Shown piece after piece: positions 25,901-40,900 of a stretch of 64,000 nucleotides of DNA. Source of the stretch: Petrosia ficiformis. Taxonomy: Eukaryota; Porifera; Demospongiae; Haplosclerida; Petrosiidae. The translations under genes were made by a program, and so were the position numbers. The number at the start of each line of letters is the position of its first letter. Positions within the stretch are counted from its first letter, which is position 1. Below the pieces are notes generated by a model. The model was given only the letters and a program-made list of their open reading frames with translations, had not been told where the DNA came from and made no database searches. The DNA is taken from contig OX345636.1 in assembly GCA_947044365.1 (NCBI GenBank), positions 10,188,001-10,252,000 of the forward strand, given 5' to 3'.

Positions 25901-28900
25901 ATTCTAACCAGCAAAACCGAACCACTCTTAGTGGTCTCTTCACCAACAGTCAGTGACATGTGTGCCATCATATACATTTTCAAGTAAAACCAAAAGGACC
26001 ATGGACTCCACTATGGACCTACAAATCTGCTTTTGTTGCCTGCCAGAAGTAAATGTAGCACATGGCCAGTCCTAGGCAAACTATTAGACACAAGGTGTTT
26101 TTTTCCAGTTTTCCTTTGTTTCTAATTCTTTCATGACTTTTTATCATAATAACGCATAAGCCTTATGCACGTTTATCTGTCTAGTTGGAAACATATGTGC
26201 ATAATTCTATAGAATATAATAATTATTATTAATTTTGTAAATGCAAATACATTGCATGTTTGCAGTTGTTCGTCTTCATGCAGTTTAGTAGTATATCCAC
26301 TAGTAACTGGCCAACCACAACTATACCCTCCTATGTGTAGTTCTGTTCCTATATAGTTGCTTAATTGTTTCTATCTCTCAACAGCAAGTTGTTCTGATAC
26401 TTGTATCAGTAATTGTGATGAGTGTATATCTCCTAACACTTGTACATGTGAGTATGGCTGGACTGCTAGTGACTGCTGTACAGGTAAGTAAAAAAATGAG
26501 GATTTGTATAAATATTATTTAGAAGTAAAAGTACCATGCATGTATCTATTCTTGCAATTCAACAATTTAATTAGTATATCCACCTTAATCTGTGGAGAGA
26601 AGATAGTGACGCCAGCTTACCTTCGTAGATATATTATATAGAAGGAGTGTAGGTGGTAATATCACAAGGGCCATTTCCATAAGCCATTGACTTCTATCTA
26701 GGGATCCAATAACAACACCACGAGAGTGGGTAAGGGGAATGACACCCAGGTGACCATTATAGTTTCATGATCAACTGCTGGGCAAATATTGATGTCTAGG
26801 TTGAGAAGTTGAAACCCTTTGAATACCCTATAGAAGATAGTTTAGATGAGAGAAGAGAGACAATTAATTAGGGTATCCGAGGGATATTTGTAGGTGGCGC
26901 AGTGAAATTAAATATGAGCAGATATTTTGCTACCTCTTAAATGTCCCAGCTAAGTAGGCTGCAGATCGATAGAGTGTGGATTCCTGTAGGGGCACTGGTT
27001 GGAAAGAAAAATGAGAGCTAAATGTCAAGAAGCAGTGTTTTCCTGACTCATATGAAGTGAGGGTAGCTGGTGTAAGACCACGGCTCCAATCTGACATTTG
27101 TGCCACTAGGAGAGCTGATACTGAGTGTGGTCTAGGGTTGATTAAGGAGTCTGTGGAATAAGAGAGTAAAACAACATAATTTGCTCGTGAAAGGGCATCA
27201 GCTGAAGTAGGCGGAAAGCATAGTAAGCAGCTGAGTAAATGCATAAGGAGTCTGTCACTTGATGAACCCTTCTTTAGAACTCATTATTGCCTGAGGCATC
27301 TGAAAAGACATGTCATGATGCAGACTGCCTTGGAAAGAATGATGTACCATTTCAATTCTGCAGAAAGCACTGCCACAAACAAATATCTGCCTTTCTTCCA
27401 CTGTAGATTTAATCAAACAAAATGGTGAGAGCCCCATGCCACCCTGATCTGGCAAAGAGCTCTCTTAGGAGTGTTTGTCCAGGTTTAATTACAACTGTTG
27501 TGTGTGACAGGTAACCTAAAAAGGATTCCGATTACTTCCTGGTGCTGGACTGCTTACTTGACCACACTTGAACTGTTCATTCTCTGGTAGCTGTAGCTCA
27601 AGTGTCAATCAGGATCCTTGAGGAATGTGAGAGTTGTCGAAGGCCCTTCACTTTTGTGAGAACATCAAATTCCAGCAGTGTCCCCAATGCTGATGACAGA
27701 ACTGTGGTACCCTCAATTGTACTAACCCCGCCAAAAAACAAGATGATGTCATCCAGGTGGTAGAGATGATAGCAGTATTGACTAGCAAATATGTTACCTG
27801 CCAGGAGTAAGTTGCCATTCATTGATTGGATTGGGTCCACCATAAATCCTGCAAAAAGTTTAAAAGAAAAATTGGGAATGTGGCGACAGCTGGACTATTA
27901 ACCTCAAAATGTCTGTAATTGGTGTCAGGGAAAATGGATAAAAACGTTGATAGTCTTTCAGCTCGCTTTGCCCTAAATACAGACTACGGGGGGAATTTTG
28001 TTAAAGTTAATGTCCATGAGTCACTTATGAGTTAACTAGAACAATAAAGAAGAGCTAGGAGTTACATAAAATGAATTGTTTATATACATGAACAAAAGTC
28101 TAGAATATTCTATGAAACCATGTGTATTGGAATGTTCTAGAAATACCTAGATTAACTATATTACACATGATATATAAACATAATGAAGTAATTACTATTA
28201 AAGTTAAACAATCAGATATTAAGTGTTCACTTCTAATACTTTTAAAGGGGAGTGTTGACCCATTGGGGTTTGATGTGCCTGGCACCTGTATATATGCTTA
28301 CAAAACTGATTGGGGAGATTCAGTGCTCCCACCCACCTAATGTTATGAGTAGCTTTCTCTTGCTGTAAAACCTTATATAATGGGTGTAGCTGGTCCAACG
28401 TGCAGTGGGGTTGTTTTGTTTGCCCCAGTTGCAGTCAAAAAAGAGAGAAAACTGCATTTGAAGTAGTCCTACTAAGTACTGGAGATCTTTGAGTCCCGGT
28501 AAAGATGTTGCAAGAAGTATGTAGAACTCCATGTCAGAAAAGGAGCCATGTTTGGGGTACAGAAAGTGACTGGTGGCCAAGATATCTGCAGCAGAGTCGC
28601 CAGTGTTGGAAATTGGAAGAATTTTGAAAAACGAGCTCAGTGCTCTATGAGTTATTTCATAATCATAATAATTGTAATAATATTATATGAACAACATACA
28701 AAAGAAATACAATATTCACTGTGTGGTTGTCACTATTAGTTAAACAAAACCCAAACCAAAAACAACGACAAAATTATGAAGTGGCAATGCAGTCTGTGCA
28801 AGTTCACTGTGTCAGTGGGGAAAGAGGGGCTGCTGATCTTTGTGGCTGTAGGTAGATTTGAAAGGCTTGTAATCTGAGCCTTCCAAAGTGTTTAGCATAA

Positions 28901-31900
28901 ATGTGCTTGTAGTTGCACATACCAGGGTAAACACACTGTCCCTTGTTCCAGGAAACACAAATGTTTAATAGGCATTCTGGGCATTGTCTTTGGATGGGTT
29001 GATATTGTCTGCTCTTGGCTAATCATTGGCACATACTGGAATTGAGGTAAGAGGAGTGTAATGGATGGGTGCGGATGGAGATTATATGAAAGACCACAAT
29101 GCTCTGGCATGGGATCTGATTTGCAGCACAATGTACAGAATCTTGATCAATCCAGTGACCCGAGAATGTTGATGCTTTTAGTCCACAAGGATGGGTCAAT
29201 GGTTACTTCCTGCCGAAACACTTGGTCAAAATCCAACCACCCATTCCTACCTTGACTTTGTGCATTCTGGATCAAATGTTTCGCATGTACTAAAATTAAT
29301 GATCATGTGTAGGTGGGTCATGGATCCAAATAACTACTTATGCCTAAAAGCAATACACCAATAAGGGAGATAGTGATCTCATGCAGACAAGGTCATGCCA
29401 CACTCAGGAGACCTGTGAAAGAAAAGTTTACCTGGACGATCTCCAGCTACTGCATTAAAGAGAGTTTGTCTGTTGAAAAATTTGTAGTTCAACATACTGA
29501 CATGATTGGACTGTTGCCACTAGTCTAGCAGGAAAGAACTCTAAAGCTGGAGACAACACCGTGCCAGTGTGGAAGATCAGGTTGAGGTTTATGGAACAGA
29601 GAGAGATGACCTGGTTTTTATTGATTGACTAGCACTGTTAGCAAAGCAAGGCAAATATTTTGCATTGAGATTTAATTATTAATTAATAACAAAACTCTAG
29701 CCAGCTTTAGTTAGTGAATTTTGTAATGTAATCCTAATTTATGGTATTTAATACACTTACCAGTGGCTGGAGTAGCTATTCGTGAACCACATGCATTCTT
29801 TTAAATAGTTTAACATGCTCACACGTGTTTTTGTACCTTCAATCTATATAGATATTAATGAATGTCATACTCTGAATGGTGATTGTGAACAGGTGTGTAC
29901 AAATGCTGTTGGAACTTATGTCTGTAGCTGCAATATTGGATACACACTTAACACTAATGGATACAGCTGTGATGGTATATTATAATTAACACAGTAGAAC
30001 TATATATACAAATTGTAAATAACCAGTCAATACCTAACATACATGCATTATGTCATTAATATGGTGAAGTCTGTTGCATACATAAATTTCTTCATTACAC
30101 GTGTTTTATATATTTATGCTTCCACCGTCTCAGATATCAATGAATGTAGTGATGATGATTCTAATGAATGTAATCATGTGTGTACTAATACTGATGGTTC
30201 ATATGCTTGTTATTGTAACACTGGTTATGAACTGGGAGTTGATCAGAAAACATGTGTAGGTATGTATTGTATATCATAATAGTATGTACATAAATACACT
30301 CACATTTATAAGTAAATGCTCTGGATAACATGTTAAATTCTACACTTTTTTTTCAAAATTGAACAGATACCAATGAGTGTGGTAATAATGATGGAGGTTG
30401 TAATCAAACATGTGTTAATACTGTTGGAAGTTATAATTGTGAATGTGATGAAGGATACAATCTCAACTCTGATGAACATGGATGTGATGGTAAGATGGTT
30501 TCTATGAATGTATTTATAATTATGATGCATAAACATGAATGCAGTACAGATGCACATGTTTATACATAATTATAGCAAATTCACCAACTATAGAGGGAAC
30601 GTACGAATTTAACGGAAAACTTAATACTTTTTACAAACTAATACAGATACGGGTTTGGGACAGAAAGAGGGAGGGAGGATGGATGGAAGGAATACATGCA
30701 CATCATGACATAATCCATTGTATATATTGTATTGTTCTTATGCATTCAGATATTAATGAGTGTACAGAGGATACTGATGATTGTAGTCATGATTGTTATA
30801 ATACAGTTAGTAGTTATTTGTGTGACTGTCCTACTGGATATGAACTGGATACTGATGAAGTTACTTGTATAGGTAATTGACATCCAGTTAGAAGTATGTA
30901 TTATTCACTTCTAAATTGATACAGATACTGATGAGTGTGATAATGAGAATGGTGATTGTGATCAAACTTGTGTTAATGAAGATGGTACGTATCATTGTGA
31001 ATGTTTATCAGGATATCTTCTTGATGAGGACAAGATGGGATGTTCAGGTATGTTCTTGCTGCAAGTAGAACATTGATGTTAGGAGTTACAATTACTATCG
31101 TATTCCAAAAGTGAAATTGTAACTTTAATTTACACTATATACTATTATTATCTGTACTGTATAGATCATGATGAATGTTCAACTAACTCGCATGCTTGTG
31201 ATCAGAACTGTCATAATTCACATTCTTCATACTACTGTACATGTAATAGTGGATATATACTGGAGACAGATGGAAGAAACTGTACAGGTGAGCTGAAAGT
31301 ATAATAATTTGCTGGTTCAAATATCTCATATTTGTTCATTTATTAATTCCAAAAGTAACAAGCATACATTTCAATAGTTCTACTATGAATTAATCACTAT
31401 CATCATTGTTATTTCTTTTACTTTCTCTACAAAAGATATCAATGAGTGTTCTGAGCATATCTCTGGTTGCAATCAACTGTGTAATAATACTCTTGGAAGT
31501 TATAATTGTACTTGTTACACTGGATATTTGTTGGGCAGCAATGGACGTACTTGTTATGGTGAAATTAAGTGTCTAATACTGTCCTGAACATGCATGATTA
31601 AGTATTCTATAATTTCCATTCTCAATCGTTACATAAAAGCAAGTTTTATTATCAATCTGATTCTCAGATATTGATGAGTGTGAAAGTGATAATGGAGGAT
31701 GTGATCATACATGTACTAATAGTGATGGAAGTTACACATGTTCTTGTAATGATGGATATGAACTGAACTCTGATAATCATGCTTGTGATGGTAAGATATT
31801 ACATATAGGGACAGAGAGAACAAACAATTATTATATTCATAGTTTACCTGACTAATTTATTTGCAATAATTATCATGTTGAAATTTTCATTCAAGACATT

Positions 31901-34900
31901 ATGCTAATAAAAAGCATTATTATTATTATATCATAATCCTTATAATTAGCATTTTTATTAGCAAAAAGTCATTAATAAAATATGGCAGATTGTATATGCC
32001 GATGGTTGTCTGGTTGTCGTAGCTCAGTAACTTTGGGTTTGATTCCTTGCCACTACCAGTTTTACACTATCTTCATACCATCAGATTGAACTACTTTGTG
32101 CTCTTTATTGTGTATAATTAATGTATTGTACATTCATACAGATCTGAATGAGTGTAGTCTGGGTACTCACTTGTGTGAACATAATTGTGGTAATAATATT
32201 GGTAGTTATTATTGCACCTGTAATACTGGATATCACTTAGATGGAAATGGACTCAACTGTTCAGGTATATAGCTACAAGTGTATTGTATTCACACACTAT
32301 TAATTAATAGTGACTCTACTCCACACTAGATACTAATGAGTGTAATAGTAATAATGGAGGTTGTAATCAGACTTGTATTAATGAAATTGGATCTTTCCAT
32401 TGTGAATGTCTTATTGGTTATAAACTCGATGATAATGGACAGGGATGTTCAGGTAAAATATTCATCATTAGCTGTTGCTTGTGGCAGTATACAATCGCTG
32501 AGTATAATAATACTCTCTTTCTCTCTCTCTATATATATCTGTCTCTGTCTGTCTGTCTGTCTCTCTCTTTCTTTGTCTCTGTCTCTGTCTCTCTCACTCT
32601 CTGTTTCTCTCTGTTTCTCTCTGACTCTCTCCCTCTGTTTCTCCCTGTTCTCTCTGTCTCTCTCTCTCCCTGTCACTCTCTCTCTACAGATGTCAATGAG
32701 TGTGATAACAACAATGGAGGATGTACTCATTCTTGTCATAATGAGATTGGTAGATACTTCTGTACATGCAACACAGGATATGATCTAGCAGTTGATCAAC
32801 ATTGGTGCTATGGTAACTATATTATGTGGATTAAATCTAAGATATAATAATATAATACCTTAATTAACCCTACATAATAATTGCATGGGCCCACTTAATT
32901 TAGCAATTTTTAAACTCTCAGCTTTAGCATGCATTAATTTTAGCAAATTTCTGAGACATGCATAATATGCCTAATAATCATGAAATTTATTCTTTAGTGT
33001 GTAATAATTTTAGCAATTATTATTTTAATCACTAGTATCAGTAAAATATGTACACACAATTAAGTGTAGACTTAGGGTAGTTTGAACAAACAGTTGTCTC
33101 GAATACATTCCTCTCTTCATACATTTTCTCTATTCTATGCATTTAAAGGAAGTATAATATTATTCTGGTGTTCTTTATATATTCCTGCTATATTTTCAGG
33201 TCAACCTTGTAACATCACTCTCACTGCACCACCCAACAGCAGTATTGAATGCATTGGAGGACAAATTACAGATCAGAATTGTACATTCACTTGTGACTAT
33301 GGATTTGAACTATTTTCTGGATCACGTGTTCGTGTTTGTCAAGCAAACCATACATGGACAGGAGTAGAGCCACACTGTACTTTCAAACATTGCAAATCAT
33401 TACAAAATCCAACTAATGCATATGTTGCTACTAAAGATTGTCCTACTGAATTCACTTCAAAGTGTGAAATTGAATGTGTGGAGGGATATTATATGGATAA
33501 AAATTATTCACAATACCAAGTCTGTTCAGTTAACACCACCACAAATGAAGTATACTGGAGTCAACCTCCTATTTGTAAATGTATGTGCATTATTATATAA
33601 ATCAGTGTTGTATATACCTGTGACTAGGAATAGGCCCAGAGCTTCACCAGGAAAGTTTATAATTTATATTTGTTTCTTAAGGTTCTGTTCAATGTACATG
33701 TATATGTCTATGGGAATCCCAGATAGCTACACCATAGCTGAAATAAAATAATTATAAGTAAAAGAAAGTAGAAAATCAAAATGCTTACTGCTGAAATGTG
33801 TTGTAAAGTCTTCTTAGTCTGCTCGCTTCATTGGTGATCATGATTGAAACAGCACTTTTGAAAACAGCACATAACTTTAATCCAAATTATTAAATTAATA
33901 ATGGTATTCTTCAATGTGAATATAGCTAGCAAATGGCACCTCTGGAGTTAACTGAAGTACAATTTTATCTTCAAATTTTATTTATCATTATAGAAATCCT
34001 GTGTTTCCATTTCTCATGATGCTATTTGTTAATTATTGCATATATTCCTTGTATATAGTTGAACCCCCATGTACATCTAGTCCATGTCAACATGATGCAC
34101 CTTGCCGAGATTTGGATAGTTATGAGTTCAGATGTGATTGTTCCAATACAAACTACAAAGGACTCCAATGTGACATTGGAATAATCGATATCCTACAAGT
34201 ACCCATCCTTACTGTTGATGTGACATTCAAATACTTGAGAATCACTGCATATCCAGATCAAGAACTGCATTTACACATCACACCATCAAACACTGAACTT
34301 ACTGTTACACCTACCGATGTATTGTTCTATCCAGAGTACCCTATAGCGTTACTGACAGTAACAGCATCAGAGACAGGCATCTACTACCTCTCTTTCACTA
34401 CCTCAGGAGAAGACAGTGATACATTTGAAGTGCCTAATCCTATGTTAGTATTAGTTCGAAGTTATACAGAGCACACACAATACCAGTACTTTGATGAAAT
34501 GGATCAACCTATTGGGATACTATCTCCTGGTTGTTGCAGTCCAGGAGGTCAGATTTATCAATGTCCTTACTCTACAAATACAGTTCATTTTCAGTCCACC
34601 TGCTCATGGGAGGCTAGTGAGAACATGGAGCATACTTCAACTGGATTAATATTTGCTTCCAGTGCTGGTCTACAACTTCCACTATCCATTGCTGGTGCTA
34701 CCCTAAACATTACCCAGGATGATATTGTTTCATTTACTCTTCCACACTCTCCTGTACTGAACTGTACTGATTGTAGTGATCACAATTCCAGTTGTCATTA
34801 CTATGATTTTACTCAAAAGGATGTTGTAGATTTGGTACAGTCTCATTCATTGGGAAAGACATATTTAAAATACTCCGAACATTTACTACCAGATTGGCTT

Positions 34901-37900
34901 ACATTCATGATCACAAACATTAATCCAAGTACGCAAACTTCATTCTCATCACTTGATGTGACAACAAGTCTAATATTTGGAGAAGATATTGAACTAGTAG
35001 ATAGTTGTGAAGATCTACAAATTCATCATGATGCATTATATGCTATACTCCGATACAATGATAGTATAATAACTAGTATTGATAATATAGAGTATGAGTA
35101 TACTCCACATGATGTTCCATTGTGTTTTGCTATTAACTTGTGTGCAGGAGAATCTTCACCTGTTCATGTTACTATACCTTTGGGAAGTCAAACAATAATA
35201 AGGAACTTCACTCAATTTCAGGTAGACAAGTTTTTATATAAACGTTTTCTTGATTATAATCAGGTGCTTATGAGTGCCGTTTTGCAGCACTCATAAGCTC
35301 CTGTTACAATACAGAAATGTTTAGAATAAAGTTCTTCACATGAACACTGCTAATCAGCATTTCCTACATTTTGGGGAATTGGAATTCCCGACCTTAGACA
35401 TCAGACCAAATTTATTTCGAAGATACAAGCCTTCTGAGGCTCAATAAGCCACCAGATATAACCTCAGAGGACCTAATATTTCTTTCCTGCCACACCCTCC
35501 AGGAGCATTGATTCTTCCTATTTGTAAAGTATGTATAATTAAATAATGTACATACATATTGTCCATTTGCATACTATAACTATGTTTTGATAGGATTTCG
35601 TTCATGATGGCTGGGAACTCACTTTCTATGAGGCTATGGTTTCAAGGAAAGGAATTGATGTGAAAGATGAAACTCATATTTCCCTTCCTGACAAGTACTG
35701 GATTGGTAATCAGACACATAAGACAGATTCCATTCTTTCTCTATTTGATATTCGACTTGAGAGCCATGCTGTAAGAACATTCATTAGCAATAACCTTATT
35801 ACTGAGTTTGAATTCTATGGAGATCTTTTTCATAATTCTGAACAGAATGGAACAAAGGTATATGTGCTTTTTTATTACAAACAGATTATGTTGTAAACTA
35901 CATCCACATTCTAATAGTCCAAACAGCCTCTCTATACAATTTTTTTGAACAGCCATAGGAGATTTCTTTACTCTGTACATCCTTGTTTGTCAATGTAGTT
36001 TGTGAATCATTCTCTTTAAATTTATTTTTGAAGTAACATGCGGCTAATATAATAGTTTCCGCTATCTTTTGTTCTCCATTAGATACAAGGCCTATTACTT
36101 GGTGAAATCAATATTGAAATGAAACTGTTACTAGCTGGGAAAGTTGCTCAACTCAACATGAACCAAATTCCTTCAGTTCCCGCAGTTTTCACAATTCCAG
36201 GTTAGTATTAAAAATTGTATATCTTCATTCAACTCTTGTATGTTGGATCATCTGTTGATATTCATAGCAATCAATAATATAATTTTGATAAAGTACTTTC
36301 TGTTCCCTTTTAGCCTAAATCATAAGTGCTCTTTCATCACTACTCTTGTCTTAAATTTGTAAATAAACATGACAAGTTTCTTTCTGGTTGCTATATTGAA
36401 AATTTTCTCTGTACAATTTATATAGATCACTCAATACCCGAACCCACCATACTAAATGGTGCCTCATTTCAGGTTCACTTTTCACCATCAGATTTGGATG
36501 AATTTTTCTCGAGTCTGCTACCATTTTCAAATTCATGTCCATCTGACATGTTTGCTCATCTCAATTCTAAAAGGAACATAGACTATATAATGATGTATAC
36601 CACATGTCCTGAGCTATCCATTCCAGGAGTTAAATTCCCTGCTGGTTCTTTGGAGTACAAAATCTACATCACAGGGGAATCAGGTTCATCTTCCTTGAGT
36701 GCTGATCTAACCAACAGTATTATACCACTCAACCAATTCATGTCAGTACAACAGCCTGAGATTGGGACAGCCATTTCTATTGATATCCTTTCAGATGGAA
36801 GTCTTACCGGTCATATAGCCAATGTTGTATTCTCAATATTAGGTACACATTTCGTCACTCCCGTGGATATCTCAGATATATTAGCTTTTAATGTGACAAC
36901 TACTATCTTTGAGGAATTCAAGACAGCATTTCATGGTGAAATACAAAATGGTGATGATTTCATGCTAACTATAAATGGTGAATTTGCAAAGGATTCACCA
37001 TTCTATACACATTTACAGTATTACGTACATAATTACATTACCACAGAAGTTAACTTTTTAAAAGAACGACTCAATGCCATTGAAAGCTCCATGAATGCCC
37101 ATCAAAAACTCTTTAACAATTACAATGAAATCCTTGCTGAGAAAGAAGCTACTCTACAGTCTGTGACACAGTTGTATAATAATGCCGTGAATGAGCTAGC
37201 TAACATGAACAACACTGTGAACCAATATCAAGCCGAAGTTGATGTCCTAATGACTAATAATAACGACATAGTAAATAGTGTATTTGCCATATGTAAACAA
37301 ATCAATTGTAAACCTAGTTGTTTCAGTTGGCCTACATGTGATGTCTCTGAGAACTATATGTCGATTGAAGAATGGGGGATTAAAGAAGTTATTGAGATAG
37401 AAAAGCTTTTACGTAATGAAATTGGGTATCTTACTGAGCCAGAATGGGATGTTAGATATTTGTGTAGAATAGTGACAAATATAAAGTCTTGGGGTGTCAC
37501 TAAATATGGTCAGATATGTTCCTACAAGAGCACTTTTGAGAATGTCACTCACAACACATTGATTGCAAACTACAGTTATGTCAACATTTATCATCATAGA
37601 CCATGGATGGTTGACTTGCTTTCATTCCCAGTAATGGAAACTTGCTGTTCCGAAAACGTTTGGGGTACACTTCTACAAGATGCTGAATGCACTCTCTTGA
37701 ACTCGGCCTGTCATATAGCACAACAGAATGTAATAAACAGCATAAGCGAAGGAGAAATGGCTTATATCAAACCTCTTCAAAATCTTAATGAAGCCAAAAC
37801 AAATTTAACAATATTGAGTTCCAAAGTTTCGTTGTATGAATACAAAAAGTCAGTTGCTGAATACGATTACAAAGTCCATCAAGAAATGCTGAAGAATTTA

Positions 37901-40900
37901 TATAAACAATTACCCATTAATGAGGATTATAACAGTGTAGTGTCAGAGAATGATGAAATATTTGAAGTTATGTCATACTTGGAGGATCATTATGTAGAAG
38001 ATATATTCACTCTGCAGTCAGTACAATTTGAAGCGACTGTTAGTGATATCTCACCCTCATCATTCCCTGTCATAGTAAGTTATGCTATACTAACTTTAAA
38101 TAATTCTTATGAAGTAACTGTATCTCCTGACTTCCTGTCAACATGGCCAGTTTTAGAACGTGATATAGCTAGTGCTGTCATTACCGATATTGGATTAAAC
38201 ATTAAGCAAGCTAGCCACAAAGCAAAGCGGCAAGCAGTTTCAACCCCTGTATATCAGCAACGCTTCGAACAGTATTGTGCTATTCTAATTGATGTGAAGC
38301 AATATCTATCTGAATTAAATGAGACTCTTGTTAACTCCATTGATCAGGCAACTCAAACCATAACCAATCTTTTGAACATAACTAACAACATGGGTGTAAT
38401 GATTGATGTTGCTGATGTTGATCTCACCCTGTTCATTGATTTCAATATTCTCCAAGAAACCTTTGGAATTTCCATCACAGCTGATGAGTTGCTTCTTCTT
38501 GCCTTAAAATCTCCCGAGTATGTAATTCTTAATCAAACTATCAATGATATCCATTCCCTTGTAAATACTATGATAGCAGAAGTTATTGACAGTAATCAAT
38601 TTGTTTCTTGGTGGAATGCGATGAACACCATTCATAATTCTACACAATTAGATACAATTGGAAATAGAAAATGCTTCGGATTTGTCGACTGTCTGAATAT
38701 CGTTGTTAAAATTCTGGAAGACCTACTTAGAGACTCACCCGATGATCTTGAAATGCTTCTTCTTCCAGAATTGTCAATTGATAAAGAACATTTTTTGAAA
38801 GTTGGCCTAGCATCTGATTATATGAACAGTAGTGCTATAGATAGAATCCAGATTATTTATGATACTGTTATACAAATAGAATCTCACGATTACTGGTGCA
38901 GTGAGCCTCCGATAATAGTACAACATCCCACTGAAAAGGTTTATGCTAACTATGGTTCTAATATCACTCTTCAATGCAAAGCGGTGTCAACAATTGTTGT
39001 GAGTTACAAATGGGCCAAAGAAGGGTTTGTAATTTTAAACGAAAATACAAACACACTAAGAATGAACACGGTCACACAAGTAAATGAAGGTCGTTATCAA
39101 TGCTATGCCATTAATGCTGCTGGTACTTCAGTCTCTACTTTCTCTGATGTGAGTGTTGTCACTGCCCCTAAGATCACACAATCACCATCGGATATAGCAT
39201 CCTATGAAGGAAGCGAAGATTTGGCATTGTTTGTGTGTAATGCAACAGGTCACCCTAGCCCAGGTTTTAGGTGGTACTTCTCAACAGATAAAATCAACTG
39301 GAGTATGGTGGATAACAGTAGCAGTGAGTTAGTTGTGTATAAACCAACTAAAGCACAAGAAGGATGGTACAGATGTTCAGCTTTTATTAACAACTTAGAG
39401 GATTACTCTGAAGCTGCTTTCCTTACTATCACTGGAGCAAGTATAAGTCAGCTTTCTTTTCCAGTGCAGTTCTATATAGCAGTTTTCGGAGATCTACCAA
39501 CGCTCACAAACAGTTACATGAATGGTTTACAGGAAACTGTAATGGATACTTTAGAACTTAATGCAAACTGGCAATTTGCTTTCATAGAAGGGCTGAATGT
39601 TTTATATAGTGATGTAGATGAAGTGTTCATTGCCTCGTTCCACTTAAGTACACGTTATCAGTACAGCCTTTCTGTTCCTTTAGCTGATCAAGCCTCTGAA
39701 GCATTCAAATATAAGTTAGATCTTGAGCAAGTATTGACCCAGTATGAAATGAAATTTCAGCAAGGCTCGATTTCATTTGAATACAGAGAAAATCATTTTG
39801 TTACATTTCCTCACTCATACTCAGTTAAAGATATGGAATACGCATGTATACCAGGCCAAGAATTACAATACAGCAATTTCATTTGTGGTTAGTTCAAATC
39901 TTTTGTTGCATATACATCAGTATATCCAAACATAATTATACTTGTGTTGAATGGAAGTGCAAAGATGTAATATAGTTGTGGTTAGTCAATTTAGAATATG
40001 AGGTCCTAAGCACTAAATAGTTGTAAGTACAATCCATAAATATACATTAGTATTGAGAAAATGGCTAGCCAAGCCGGACATTGTCCAATAAATGTATAGA
40101 ATATCTGATAAATTGAAAAATTAAACTGAACTATGTATAAAGTATATGGGGAGCTAGACAAGGGTTGTGAAAATAGATCAATAGTCCAGAGCTCAGCTGA
40201 GATTTCTACACCACTATACATTTGTAGTAATTTTATAACAGATATTTCTTTTTACTAAAACAGTTAACTGTTCTGAGGGTTTCTATTCTGATATTCAACA
40301 ATACTCTATATCATGTTTACCCTGTCCAAAAGGATTTTACTCAGGACTAGTTGGTCAAGACAAATGTTTCTCATGTCCAGAATACATGTCAACATTGAAC
40401 ACTGGATCTCTTAATGATAGTGCCTGCAAAGGTAATGAACTATTAAAAGATGAATTTTATCACATGGGATTCTTTTAATCATACACACACCTCTTGAATG
40501 TTGTATTATTCTTGACAAAGTTGTTTCAACCTCTGTCATTAGTCCATGCATCAAATCTATAATTGAGGTTGTATACAGTATTTAATTATTTCTTCCATCC
40601 TATTCATCTATCAACCTCTACCCTTATTTAGATCAATGTTCACCTGGATATATCTCTAGTACTGGTCTTGTTCCTTGTGAACTTTGTCCAAACTATCAAT
40701 ATCAGTTGAACTATGGAGCTACCACTTGTACACCATGTAAGACATGGATGTTCTTTATTATTTTTTCAAATTCTTAAACCTTCATCAATCTCTGTGTACC
40801 TTGTAATGATACATTTGTATAACGTTGAGTGGATATATCAAAGGAACTGCCAGTGCTACAAATCAGTTGTATCAATCAATGTGGCTGTATTTATATCCCT

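Noticed and set aside
31985..32065. tRNA-like words (TAGCTCAGTA and GGTTTGATTCC)
   Set aside because: The A-box-like and B-box-like words are far too close together for a tRNA; at most a decayed SINE.
24402..32812. Regularly spaced repeats that could suggest a CRISPR-like array
   Set aside because: The periodicity comes from homologous EGF exons in a eukaryotic gene; units are diverged and separated by variable introns.
32336..32850. Overlapping frames rich in SLSLSL and RERERE
   Set aside because: They translate the CT microsatellite before an EGF exon; only the exon portion is real.
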